Shown here: positions 51,996 through 60,888 of the stretch, one piece after another
Numbering within the stretch: the first letter of the stretch is position 1
How the letters are laid out: each line of letters opens with the position of its first letter
NCBI RefSeq assembly: GCF_003111685.1
Contig: NZ_CP022189.1
Coordinates: 884,001-948,000 of the forward strand
Direction of reading: 5' to 3'
Source of the DNA: Alloyangia pacifica
GTDB lineage: Bacteria > Pseudomonadota > Alphaproteobacteria > Rhodobacterales > Rhodobacteraceae
DNA length: 64,000 bases
Translations under genes and position numbers: made by a program
The notes under the pieces: model-generated
Told to the model about the DNA's origin: nothing
The model's database searches: none
What the model saw: the letters and a program-made list of their open reading frames with translations, nothing else

Positions 51996-53372
51996 ATGCA
52001 CCAACTGAATCAAGAACAGCAACACGTAGCACAACGCATCCGAGCCATGCAGCAAGGAGACCGGCTTGTGGTCTCTGGTAGAGCTGGCTCCGGCAAGACC
52101 TTCGCCATCGCGCGCTCGGTGGAAGGGCTGAAAGCTCTCTTCCTCACGCCGACCCACGTTGCACGCTCCGTCCTAGCGGGTGAGCTCGGAGACACGCGTC
52201 ATCACGTGATGACCATTCATAGCGCGATCGGCTGGCGGCGCTATCTCGGTAGCGATCTTCGGTGGCGTGAGACCTACAGACCTGCGCAAGACGCCCGCAG
52301 CCGCGCGAAGCAGAACCATAAGCGCAATACCAGCGTCTTCTCCAAGGCGGACATCATCATCGTGGACGAGTGCTCCTTAGTTGGTTCGTTTCAATTTGGC
52401 GCCATCGAAGCCTACGCTCGCGAGTTCAACCTGCCTGTTGTCTACACCGGTGATCTCTTTCAGCTCCCTCCGGTTAGAGACCGCGAAGTGATCGCGGAGC
52501 AAGAATTCGAAACCATCACGATGAAGGCCAGCTTGCGCTTCCCGGAGGACAGCGACATCTACCGGCTCGGTGAGCTGCTTCGCCGGGCGATCGAGGAAGC
52601 CCCCGACGACGATCTGCCCATCTTGTACTCGCGACCCAGCACACAAGTCCTGTCCGGGCAAACTTGGATGGAACAGCTAACTTCTGGCTATGCGGAGCGG
52701 GAGAGCTTGTTGGCGGTAACTTACAGCAACAAAAGGCAGAGGAGGCTGCGAAGCAAGTTACGGCAACTCGGCCATAACCGGCTTGCCGCGGGCGATCACG
52801 TCATCAGCAAGCGGACTGACGGCCTGTTCCAGAATGGCGAGCAATTCACCATCAGCAAACTTGAACCCGAGACGAAAGTTCTGTGCGACGTTCCCGCCTG
52901 CGCCAGTCGAAACCAGAAACTCACTCTCTCGGGATATACGCTCACCTTTTGCGGTGACGAGAGGGTCGCGTTCGTCGTCGAGAACCGTGGGGAGATCGAA
53001 GAGTTAGAGGAACACATCCGTCAACTCCACTACGTTGACCAGCTCACCCACGCTGAGGCCGCTCAGGTCCTACAGTTGCTGGACAACATCAACAGCTTCG
53101 AGCTCTCAGCCCTCTCCACCGTGCATAAGAGCCAAGGCCGCTCGGTAGACACCGTGTACATCGACACCAAAACGGTCCTTCGGCGCCCCCCAAGGCTCTC
53201 CCCTAGGGACCACAAGCGGCTCCTCTACACCGCCATCACCCGAGCCCGGAAGCAGGTCATCTTCTACGAGATGGCTGGCTACTGTCAGCAGGCACCAGGA
53301 GCCAAGATCATCCCCTTCCCACCGGCACCCGCGAACCCCACCAGCGGACACCCTCAGTCCAGGGCAGCATGA
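51996..53372 (+). CDS. SF1-type DNA helicase (RecD/Dda-like)
   Basis: 458 residues from ATG 51996, which has AAGGAG six bases upstream; the open frame back to TTG 51825 adds 57 plausible residues, so the start is not certain. Motif I SGRAGSGKTF, motif II IIIVDECSLV, motif III VVYTGDLFQLPPV, motif V/VI LSTVHKSQGRSVDTVYID and LLYTAITRARKQ are complete. A 5'-3' DNA helicase is expected. Its last five codons and stop lie in inverted repeat B, so the same ending exists in reverse at 48586-48603. Confidence 0.88.
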   Translation: MHQLNQEQQHVAQRIRAMQQGDRLVVSGRAGSGKTFAIARSVEGLKALFLTPTHVARSVLAGELGDTRHHVMTIHSAIGWRRYLGSDLRWRETYRPAQDARSRAKQNHKRNTSVFSKADIIIVDECSLVGSFQFGAIEAYAREFNLPVVYTGDLFQLPPVRDREVIAEQEFETITMKASLRFPEDSDIYRLGELLRRAIEEAPDDDLPILYSRPSTQVLSGQTWMEQLTSGYAERESLLAVTYSNKRQRRLRSKLRQLGHNRLAAGDHVISKRTDGLFQNGEQFTISKLEPETKVLCDVPACASRNQKLTLSGYTLTFCGDERVAFVVENRGEIEELEEHIRQLHYVDQLTHAEAAQVLQLLDNINSFELSALSTVHKSQGRSVDTVYIDTKTVLRRPPRLSPRDHKRLLYTAITRARKQVIFYEMAGYCQQAPGAKIIPFPPAPANPTSGHPQSRAA

Positions 53373-53625
53373 CAGCTCTAACCACCACCTGAACCTCTCC
53401 CCGTCCGGGCATCCTCATGGGTGTTCGGGCGGGGGTCTCATCCCCTATTTTTTTGCCCGACACTTCCTACCCACCTGTTGCCCACCAGAGCCCCAGAGAG
53501 GCCCGCACAGGAGCGCGTCAACATCCTCCAGGACTGGCCCCCATCTGGACCGAAAGCCCCCAGAAATGCCCCACTCTGTGGACCTCTGGACGTAAGCTGA
53601 AGAAGAGTATCGGAGGGCTGGGTTT
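53355..53625 (+). repeat. Inverted repeat B, right arm
   Basis: Reverse complement of 48333-48603 apart from two mismatches (GGAC versus GGAT, and GAAGAG versus GAAGAT). It runs from the helicase end to the first base of attR. No gene. Confidence 0.88.
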
Positions 53626-53726
53626 CCTACCGCCCCAGCCAATATCTCCTAACCTACCGAAGTTACGAGACTTCCGGCCCGAGGGCGGTAGAAATGCCCC
53701 CGTAAGTGCCCCACCTATCGCCCCCT
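53625..53726 (+). repeat. attR
   Basis: Direct copy of attL with three mismatches, all to the right of base 53653. It restores the last 17 bases of tRNA-Gln (TCCTACCGCCCCAGCCA) but not the rest of the gene. Confidence 0.85.
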
Positions 53727-54121
53727 GTTTTGCTGACGGTTTCCCGCATGCGCTGAGCATGATGACGGGGGCGTTTGTCGTGTGAGGTCAGGCGATCCTC
53801 TGGGCTGTCAGGCAGGAGGTGGAGGGGGGAGGATACCTAGGGGTAATAGGTATTAGTAATGAATAACCTAGTAAGCATAAGAAGAAACAATACTCCTCTA
53901 GGAAGAGGGTACCTAGGAGGATGATGTATCCTTCCTAACCTCCCCTACCTCTGAAGATGGATTGCCTGCCGCAACGTCAGGAGGATGTGGGTAGGTCAGG
54001 GAGGGAAGGCGCAATTGCCGTCAGAGCGTTCGCGTATTGTGCCCGGGGCCGCGAAACTGGTGCGATTTGTCCCGGGCTCGCTGCGCGGTGGGCGCCCCGG
54101 ACCCGGACCTTGGCCGGTGGA
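53727..54121. other. Diverged remnant of a related element, then chromosomal gap
   Basis: 395 bases without a gene. Up to about 53950 it resembles the left end of the element in diverged form: an iteron copy TAATAGGTATTAGTAATG at 53844 and ATGATGTATCCT near 53920. This suggests a decayed earlier insertion beside attR. From about 54000 the composition is host-like up to the metallopeptidase stop. Confidence 0.55.
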
Positions 54122-56203
54122 TCACCAGGCGGTGATCCTTTCCTCGGGCGGCAGCCACATTGGATCGCCTGCCTCGATGCCGAAGGCCTCGTAGAAGGCC
54201 GGCAGGTGCTGAAGGGCGGCAATTGCGCGGTAGGGCGACGGCGCGTGCGGATCGCCCGCGACCAGCAGGCGATCGTAGGCCTCGGTCGATTTCGACGTCC
54301 AGTTCTGCGCCCAGGACAGGAAGCAGCGCTGCTCGGGCGTGAAGCCGTCGATCTCGACGTTCTCTTGCGGGTGCTCCTCGAGGTAGTCGAGCAGGGCCTC
54401 GTGCGCGAGGGTGATGCCGCCCAGATCCGCCATGTTCTCGCCGACCTCGAGCGGCCCGTTGGCCATCAGCCCCGGCGCGATCTGGTAAGTGTTGGCCTGC
54501 GCGATCAGCTGGTCGGCCTTGGCAGCGAACTGCGCCGCGTCTTCCGCGGTCCACCAGTCGCGCAGGTTGCCGCTGGCATCGAACTGCCGTCCCATAGAGT
54601 CGAAGCCATGGGTCATTTCGTGGCCGAGAATGGCGCCCATCCGGCAGAACCAGACCGCCGCGTCCTTCTGCGGCTCGAAGAAGGGGGGCTGTAGGATCGC
54701 CGCGGGCACCTCGAAGCCGTTGATGCCGGGGCTGTAGGCGGCGTTGACGGTGGTGGGCCGGGTCGTCACGCTGTTGAACGATTCCTGCACCACAGGGCCG
54801 CCGAATTTCGCCATGTAGCGCGCATGCTCGAAGGCCGCGATCGCCATCAGGTTGGCGACGGGGTCGGGGCCGATCTCGACGCCGGAGTAATCGATCCACT
54901 CTTCCGGCCCGCCCATCTTCGCGGTCAGCGCGCGGAGCTTTTCCGATGCCTGGACACGCGTCCGCTCGCTCAGCCAGTCGCGGATCGGAATGCGCTCGGC
55001 AAACACGGCCTTGATGCGGGTGAACATCTCTTCGGCGGTGGCCCGCGCCTCGTCGGAGAGGTTGGCCTCGACATAGAGCTGCCCCAGCGGATGCGCGAGC
55101 TCATCGGCGATGAGCTGGAAGGCGCTCTCCTCGCGCGGCGGCAGCACCGCGCTGCCCAGCAGGGCGCTCGAGAACGCCAGGTTGGGCTTCTGGAACTCGG
55201 TCGACATGACCGGCGCGAAGCTCAGGATCACCCGCAGCTTGAGATAGTCCTTGATCTCCTCCAGCGGCCGCGTGCGCAGCAGTTCGGAGAGAACCGGCAG
55301 GTAACGCGGGGAGGCAAGGACGACATCTTCGATCCCTTCGGGGTAGCCTGCTGCCTCGAGCAGCTTGGACAGGTCGATCTCGGGGATCTGCGCCTGAACC
55401 TCGGCCAGTGTCATGGGATTGTAGCGCATCTGCGGATCGGCCCGTTCGACGGGCGACAGCACGCCGCTATAGAGGATCCGCTCGATCTGGACGGACGCGC
55501 GCGCGATGCGGCTGGCATCGCCTGGCGGGTAGCCTGCCACCATGAGCGTTTCGGCGAAGAAGGTCCGGTAGGCAATCAGCCGGGCGCCGTCATCGGGCTC
55601 TTCGAGCACGCTCGCGAAGTTCGGGTTGATCGCGAAGCCGGCGCTTGCGAAGGCGAGTTCGTACTGGCTGTTGTCGAGCATGCTCTCGGTATGGCCGAAA
55701 CCGAGAAAGACACCGGGGCCGCCGATCCTGTCCATGCGCACGAGGAACGGCACGAGGTCGGGCAGCCCGGTCATGGCATCGATGCGGTCGAGCTCGGCCT
55801 GGATCGGGGTGATGCCGCGGGCGTCGATCGCCTCGGTATCCATGTAGGCGCGGTAGAAATCGCCCACGAGCTGCGCCGGGCTGCCCTTGGGTGCGCCCTC
55901 GGCCTCCGCAGCGGCGCGGGCGAAGATCTCGTTCACCTGCGCCTGCACGATCTCGCCGGTGATGGTGAAGATGCTGTACTTCGGATGTTTCTCCGGCCGG
56001 TCGATGCGCTCGAGCCAGCCCCCGGCGGCGTAGCGGTAGAAGTCTTCCGCCGGGTCTACACTCTGGTCCATGTTGCGGACCGAGAAGCCGAGCTGATCGG
56101 CGCCGACTGTCCCTGCGTCTTGCGCGGCGGATGACGTGGCGGTTGCCGAGAACAGCCCCACTGCCAGCGAACAGGCCAAGGGAAACATGGGGCGCACAAT
56201 CAT
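54122..56203 (-). CDS. M13 family zinc metallopeptidase (PepO/neprilysin-like)
   Basis: 693 residues. Signal peptide (cleaved near SSAAQ, about residue 27), so exported. N-terminal M13 domain begins VDPAEDFYRYAAGGWLERI. The C-terminal catalytic part holds the zinc motif HExxH in LGHEMTHGFDSMG, the third ligand Glu in GENMADLGGI, and the preceding NAAYSPGINGFEVPAAILQPPFF. Length and motifs fit a full peptidase acting on oligopeptides. No partner gene is evident. The chromosomal gene resumes directly after the island remnant. Confidence 0.95.
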   Translation of the reverse strand: MIVRPMFPLACSLAVGLFSATATSSAAQDAGTVGADQLGFSVRNMDQSVDPAEDFYRYAAGGWLERIDRPEKHPKYSIFTITGEIVQAQVNEIFARAAAEAEGAPKGSPAQLVGDFYRAYMDTEAIDARGITPIQAELDRIDAMTGLPDLVPFLVRMDRIGGPGVFLGFGHTESMLDNSQYELAFASAGFAINPNFASVLEEPDDGARLIAYRTFFAETLMVAGYPPGDASRIARASVQIERILYSGVLSPVERADPQMRYNPMTLAEVQAQIPEIDLSKLLEAAGYPEGIEDVVLASPRYLPVLSELLRTRPLEEIKDYLKLRVILSFAPVMSTEFQKPNLAFSSALLGSAVLPPREESAFQLIADELAHPLGQLYVEANLSDEARATAEEMFTRIKAVFAERIPIRDWLSERTRVQASEKLRALTAKMGGPEEWIDYSGVEIGPDPVANLMAIAAFEHARYMAKFGGPVVQESFNSVTTRPTTVNAAYSPGINGFEVPAAILQPPFFEPQKDAAVWFCRMGAILGHEMTHGFDSMGRQFDASGNLRDWWTAEDAAQFAAKADQLIAQANTYQIAPGLMANGPLEVGENMADLGGITLAHEALLDYLEEHPQENVEIDGFTPEQRCFLSWAQNWTSKSTEAYDRLLVAGDPHAPSPYRAIAALQHLPAFYEAFGIEAGDPMWLPPEERITAW

Positions 56204-56704
56204 CGATAGGCTCCGGTCATGAAAGCGAGATCGGTGTTGAAAAGGCTCTTCACCAACACGTTACCGGCCTTGGCATGTCCTGGCCACCGTTTTGCGTGCG
56301 CTGGCGCGAGGCGTGCCAGATCAGGGCCCGGACCCACCTGCACCCCACAGCCCGCGCTCATTCGGTGCTGTCGATGCGCACCGCTGCCACGCCAACGAGA
56401 TTTGCGATTTGACTTGGACGGAGGGCATGCAGGTTGGCCCGCGTGTCGCGATCGGGTGGCGCGTGAGCCTCGTTTGCACGGTCTCGAACCCGCCGTGGCT
56501 GGTCTTGCCGGGAAATTACCCCATTTCAAACCTCTGGCTGATCCCGGCGTTGAGAGGGCACCAAGGATCGCTTTCGGTCTGTGTGCGCCGCGTTTCGATG
56601 TCTACGGGAGCCGCGGCCTGTCGGACGGATGATGTTGAACCTGGGGGGTTTTTGACGGACCATTCTAGCAAGGCGGACGAGGCAAGCCGCAGATCGGACA
56701 CAGG
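56204..56704. other. Intergenic region, 501 bp
   Basis: Lies between the divergent metallopeptidase and GTPase genes. Several overlapping frames are open but have no consistent protein character. It presumably contains the two promoters. No repeat, RNA or terminator stands out. Confidence 0.45.
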
Positions 56705-57778
56705 ATGCTGAACCGGATATTCAGACGCGCCAAACGTACCCCCACCGAGGCGGGCGACGAGATCGTGCTGCCGGTGGTCTGGCTGCTCGGCAAGACCGGT
56801 GCGGGCAAATCTTCGCTCGTCGGCGCCCTCACCGAACAATCCGACGTCGAGATCGGGGACGGTTTCCAGCCCTGCACGCGTTCTGCGCGCAGTTACGACT
56901 TCCCCCCCGATCAGCCGCTCGTGCGCTTTCTCGACACGCGCGGGCTGGGCGAGGCGGGATATGACCCGGCCGAGGATCTCGCCGCCTGCCGCGACCGCAG
57001 CCACGTGCTGCTGGTTGTCTGCCGGCTCGACGACCCGGTGCAGGGCGTGGTCGCCGACGCGCTGTCGGACATCATCCGGGCAGAGGCCGGGATGCGCACC
57101 ATCCTCGTGCTCACCGGCAAGGACCTCGTCACCGATCCAGACGCCCGCGACCGTGCCGAGCGCACCATTGCCGCCCGCATGGGCCGGGCCGCGGGCCGCG
57201 CGCTTCCCGCGGTCAGCCTGTCTCTGGCGCCCCGCGAGGCGACCGATGTCGAGGGGCTCGACGCCCTGCGCGGGCATCTGCTCGAGGCGCTGCCCGCAGC
57301 GGGCCTGCTGCTGGAGAAATCCCGCGCTGGCGACGCCGAGCAGATCGAGTTCGAAAAGCACAAGCGCTGCGTGCTCTCCTATGCCGGGGTGGCGCTGACC
57401 AGCGATCTTGCGCCGGTGGTCGGCATGGTCGCGGTGCCCGCCACGCAGCTCAAGATGCTGCACGAGCTGGGCCTGCGCTACGGGGTGAAGTGGGACCGCA
57501 AGGTCGGCGCGGCCTTCCTCAGCACCATGGGGGTCAGCATCGGCGCGCGCTATGCAACGAATTTCGGTCTGCGCGAGCTGGCCAAGCTGATCCCGGTCTA
57601 CGGCCAGACCGTGGGCGCCGCCACCGCCGGAGCGATCAGCTTTGCCACCACCTACGCCCTTGGCCGCGCCGCGGCCTATTTCCTCTACCGCAGCGCGCAG
57701 GGCAGCGCGCCGAGCGAGGAGGAGCTGCGCAAGGTCTACCAGCGCGCCTTCAGGAGGTCCTCGGATGAAGCTGACTGA
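56705..57778 (+). CDS. YcjF/DUF697-type GTPase
   Basis: 357 residues. N-terminal small-GTPase domain with P-loop LLGKTGAGKSSLVGAL (about residues 28-43), switch and G3 FLDTRGLGEAGYD, and G4 VLTGKDLVTD. The C-terminal 120 residues form a hydrophobic DUF697-like region: LAPVVGMVAVPATQLKML and ELAKLIPVYGQTVGAATAGAISFATTYALGRAAAYF. A GTPase that probably works at the inner membrane. Its stop overlaps the start of the next GTPase gene by 14 bases, so the two form a pair. Confidence 0.88.
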   Translation: MLNRIFRRAKRTPTEAGDEIVLPVVWLLGKTGAGKSSLVGALTEQSDVEIGDGFQPCTRSARSYDFPPDQPLVRFLDTRGLGEAGYDPAEDLAACRDRSHVLLVVCRLDDPVQGVVADALSDIIRAEAGMRTILVLTGKDLVTDPDARDRAERTIAARMGRAAGRALPAVSLSLAPREATDVEGLDALRGHLLEALPAAGLLLEKSRAGDAEQIEFEKHKRCVLSYAGVALTSDLAPVVGMVAVPATQLKMLHELGLRYGVKWDRKVGAAFLSTMGVSIGARYATNFGLRELAKLIPVYGQTVGAATAGAISFATTYALGRAAAYFLYRSAQGSAPSEEELRKVYQRAFRRSSDEAD

Positions 57779-59333
57779 GCGCCTCCGCCCGGCGCTCTTG
57801 CGCTGGGACCGGCTGCTGGCGGTTGCCGCGCTTGCGCTGCCTTTCGTGGCGGCGATGCTCGCCGGATTCGCCTGGATGATCGAGCACAGCTGGCTCATCG
57901 AGTTCATCGTTGCCTCGATCTCGCTCGGGGGGCTGGTGGCGCTCATACGGTTGGTGCGCCTTTGGATGCGGGGCCGCGAGACCGGTACCGCGCCGCGCCC
58001 CGACCAGCTTCATGCGCGGGTCGACCCCACGTGGGGCGAACGCGAGAGCGGTGCCTTCGAGGCCGCGCAGATCTTCATCGCGGAGACCACGGCGCAGCCG
58101 CTGCCGTGGGAGGACCTGCAGCCGATTGCGCAGGAGGTGGTGCGCCGGGTCGCCGCGGCCTCGGGCAAGGGCGACAAGGGGGTGCTCGACTTCACCGTTC
58201 CCGAGGCGCTGCTGCTCATCGACCGCGTTGCCGTGCGCCTGCGCGCGGACATCCGCGACAAGGTGCCCTTTTCCGACAGCATTTCGGTGGGCACGCTGCT
58301 CTGGCTCTGGGAGCGCCGCGACGTCGCCTGGAAGGTCAAGAAACACGGCTGGAATGCCTGGCGGGTGATCCGCGCGGTCAAATCCCTGCCCACCGCCGTG
58401 CTGCGCGAGATCGAGGGGGTCATCGCCGAGGGGCATTCGTCCTTTGTCACCAGCGAGGGCACCGTCATCCTGCAGGCGCTTCTGCTCGAAGAGGTCGCGG
58501 CGGCGGCGGTCGAGCTTTACTCCGGGCGGCTGCGCTTCTCGGATTCCGAACTGCTCGACCTCGGGCTTGCCTCCAGCGACCTCGACCGGGCGCGGCTGGC
58601 GGCCAGCGACATGCCGCTGCGCATCGCCGTCGCCGGGCAGATCAGCGCCGGCAAGTCGAGCCTGGTCAACGCGCTGCTTGGCGCCGACCTGGCCGAGGTC
58701 GACGTGATCCCGACCACGGACGCGCCAAAGACCTTTCCCACCGAGTTCGACGGGGTCGAGACGATGCTGCTCGACATGCCGGGGCTCGATGGCTCCGAGC
58801 GGCTGGCGCGGATCGTCGCCACGGAGTTGGCGCGGGCCGATCTCGTCATCTGGACTGTCCGCGCCAACCGCCCCGCGCGCGAAATCGACCGCGCCACGAT
58901 CGCGAAGCTGCGTGAGATCGTTTCGGCCGATCCGCGGCGGCGGATGCCACCGGTGGTCGTGGCGGTCTCCTGCATCGATGCGCTGATGCCCGGCTGGCCG
59001 TTTCCCGAGGGGCATCTCACCGACGAGGCCATGGAGCGCGTCACCGAGGTCGTCGCCGCCGTCCAGCAGGACATCGCCGACCCCCGCGCCACAGCCAACA
59101 CGATCCCCGTCGTGCTCACCGAGCCGGATTGGAACATCGACCGTCTGCGCGCCCGCATCGACAGCCTCATCGGCCCGGCGCTCGACACCCAAAGAAACCG
59201 GCTGCGGATCGAGGCAAAGACCAGCGGCATGCGCAAGGAGGCCGCCCGTGCCGGGCGCGGCCTGCGTGGCGCGCTCTCCGCGTTCGGACGGAAATACGCG
59301 CAGGAGGACGATGCGTCCGAGGCCGAGCGCTAG
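57765..59333 (+). CDS. Membrane-anchored GTPase, partner of the upstream GTPase
   Basis: 522 residues from ATG 57765 (AGGAGG eight bases upstream). Two N-terminal membrane helices (LLAVAALALPFVAAMLAGFAWM and LIEFIVASISLGGLVALIRLV), a helical domain, then a GTPase domain with P-loop VAGQISAGKSSLVNALLG (about 287-304), G3 LDMPGLDG and a G4-like VAVSCID (no canonical NKxD). It resembles the membrane GTPases found next to YcjF-like proteins. A dynamin-like or stress-scaffold role is possible; function is not known. Confidence 0.85.
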   Translation: MKLTERLRPALLRWDRLLAVAALALPFVAAMLAGFAWMIEHSWLIEFIVASISLGGLVALIRLVRLWMRGRETGTAPRPDQLHARVDPTWGERESGAFEAAQIFIAETTAQPLPWEDLQPIAQEVVRRVAAASGKGDKGVLDFTVPEALLLIDRVAVRLRADIRDKVPFSDSISVGTLLWLWERRDVAWKVKKHGWNAWRVIRAVKSLPTAVLREIEGVIAEGHSSFVTSEGTVILQALLLEEVAAAAVELYSGRLRFSDSELLDLGLASSDLDRARLAASDMPLRIAVAGQISAGKSSLVNALLGADLAEVDVIPTTDAPKTFPTEFDGVETMLLDMPGLDGSERLARIVATELARADLVIWTVRANRPAREIDRATIAKLREIVSADPRRRMPPVVVAVSCIDALMPGWPFPEGHLTDEAMERVTEVVAAVQQDIADPRATANTIPVVLTEPDWNIDRLRARIDSLIGPALDTQRNRLRIEAKTSGMRKEAARAGRGLRGALSAFGRKYAQEDDASEAER

Positions 59334-59597
59334 GCGTCGCGCCACGCCGGCCACACCCGGCCAGACCGAGCGGCCAAGAGCCGCGGTGCCCCTCGGCGAT
59401 CTCGTCCTCGATTTCGCTGCAGGGGCCGCGCTCCGCGGACAGGTGCTCTGCCGCGCGGGCAAAATTGCTCAACCATGAGGCTCTGTGACCGCAGGGGCAC
59501 ACGTCTTGCGAGAATCCGCTGAGCGAATCTACGTCAGGTTGATTTGATGAGCGGAAATCCGCCTTCTTCACGCACTGTCACGTGAAGGAAAGAAAAC

Positions 59598-59987
59598 ATG
59601 AGCTTCAGGCTTGTTGCCCTCGGGCTTGCCGCGTGCCTCGCAACTGCGGGCTGCGCAACGAAATCCGGGAAAATTTCCGGTCAATATGTTTCGCCGTTAC
59701 AGTTCCAGTCGTATTCTTGCAGCCAGGTTACCGAAGAAGCGCTGCGCATATCCGAGCGGTCAGCGCTCGCGTTCAAGATCCAGAACGTCAAGGCAAGGAA
59801 CGATGCCGTAGCGGCGAGTGTCGCGCTGGGGCTGTTCTGGCCTGCAGCGTTCCTTGTCGGCGGCAACGATGCCAATGCGTCGGAGGTCGCGCGGCTGAAG
59901 GGCACGATGGATGCGCTTGAAGCGGCCAGCATCCAGAAAAACTGCGGGCTCGAGTTCGTCAGCGCGCCGTTGCCCAAGACGCTCTGA
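59598..59987 (+). CDS. Small lipoprotein
   Basis: 129 residues from ATG 59598, with GAAGGAAAG upstream. Signal sequence with lipobox (ATAGC, Cys about residue 19), then SGQYVSPLQFQSYSCSQV, a helix, and a hydrophobic stretch VAASVALGLFWPAAFLVGGNDA that could insert in or lie on the membrane. Similar lipoproteins (with the QYVSP-type start) occur widely in Proteobacteria and phages, function unknown. The region 59334-59597 has no other gene. Confidence 0.8.
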   Translation: MSFRLVALGLAACLATAGCATKSGKISGQYVSPLQFQSYSCSQVTEEALRISERSALAFKIQNVKARNDAVAASVALGLFWPAAFLVGGNDANASEVARLKGTMDALEAASIQKNCGLEFVSAPLPKTL

Positions 59988-60152
59988 AAGACACGCGCCC
60001 CGCTCCTTCGGAAGCCGGGCGCAGCTGTTTCCAACTCTGCGAAAAGGACCCTGCGGAGGGAGCCGCGGCGGCGGGGCGCGATGAGCGTCCGTTGCCGCGG
60101 CGTTCTGGCGTTGGCCGTGCCTCGGCGGGGCCGGTCCGGCCGGGGCGATCGC

Positions 60153-60512
60153 TCAGGCGGCGATCGCGTCGTCGATGGTCATGAAGAACTCGCCGCGGGT
60201 GAAGGGCATCGTCAGGATGCCGCTCGCACCAAGCCCCTTTGCAATCAGCGTGGTCGCGACCCGCGCGTAGCGGTTCAGCACCACGATCGGCTGGCGCTTG
60301 TTGCCCGCGCGCAGATCGCGCAGGAAATCGAAGCCATCCTGGTCGGGCAGCTCGGGATCCAGCATCACCAGGTCATAGAGCCCGCTTTCGATCAGCGGGC
60401 GCGCGTCCACGGCAGTGGCGGTTTGGAAGGCATCATGGCCGCCCTCGGCAAGGATGCGATCCAGAGCGCTGCGCTGGTCCTGGTCTGGAAGGATCAGAAG
60501 AATCCGGGCCAT
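60153..60512 (-). CDS. Single-domain response regulator (degenerate receiver)
   Basis: 119 residues, a stand-alone receiver. The phosphorylation Asp is present in YDLVMLDPELPDQDG (Asp 52). Two switch residues are changed: the usual Thr/Ser is Asn 80 in VVLNRYA, and the conserved Lys before Pro is Met 102 in LTMPF. The acidic pair near the start is LPDQD. Signalling by normal phosphotransfer may be impaired or altered. No histidine kinase is nearby. Confidence 0.85.
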   Translation of the reverse strand: MARILLILPDQDQRSALDRILAEGGHDAFQTATAVDARPLIESGLYDLVMLDPELPDQDGFDFLRDLRAGNKRQPIVVLNRYARVATTLIAKGLGASGILTMPFTRGEFFMTIDDAIAA

Positions 60513-60888
60513 GAAGGTCTCCTTATGAGGGGTGGCAGTCCCCCAAGAATGTCGGTGAAGCCCCGAGTGCTCAACCGAGTCATCCAGAGGTTTACGTAGC
60601 GTCCACGTGGATAAGCCGGGGGGAATGTGTGGGGTTTTCCTGTCGGATGCGAAAAGGTCACGGTCAGGCCTTTCCGGCCGGGGCGGGGGGCGAGCGAGTT
60701 CGGATCCGAACGTCGAGCGCTCTCCATGCGCGACTCACTTTTTTTCGCACATCTTTTGCATGTGCGGCGATGCGGCTCTGCCCGCGCGGCGGGGAATCCG
60801 CACTTTCGGGACGGAAAGTTGCGGCATCCCGCGTCCGCCCTGTGCTAGCGCTGTGCTTCGGATGATCAGGCCAGTGATGGAGCAAGCC
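60513..60888. other. Intergenic region before the thioesterase gene
   Basis: 376 bases between a divergent receiver gene and the thioesterase. Contains GC-rich stretches and CTTTTTTTCGCAC-like runs but no clear gene. A frame reading from 60607 into the thioesterase is an extension of the real gene and not protein-like. Confidence 0.45.

Larger units (their letters stand above)
42847..53726. mobile_element. Composite integrative element in tRNA-Gln
   Basis: A roughly 10.9-kb element bounded by direct 102-bp att copies (42847-42948 and 53625-53726; three mismatches). It carries a tyrosine integrase, an SF1 helicase, a polymerase-palm-like protein, an AIPR defence-type protein and a secreted SCO-like protein. 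Base composition is visibly less G+C rich than the flanks, strongest in the AIPR gene. Two large inverted-repeat pairs give it a composite structure with an inverted att-centred junction in the middle. Confidence 0.85.

Noticed and set aside
53417..53785. Open frame repeated inversely near 48230-48541
   Set aside because: It lies in the noncoding part of inverted repeat B and crosses att; no ribosome site and no protein-like pattern, so the repetition reflects the repeat, not a gene.
56204..56704. Small genes in the gap upstream of the GTPase pair
   Set aside because: Competing frames on both strands, none with ribosome site or protein-like sequence.
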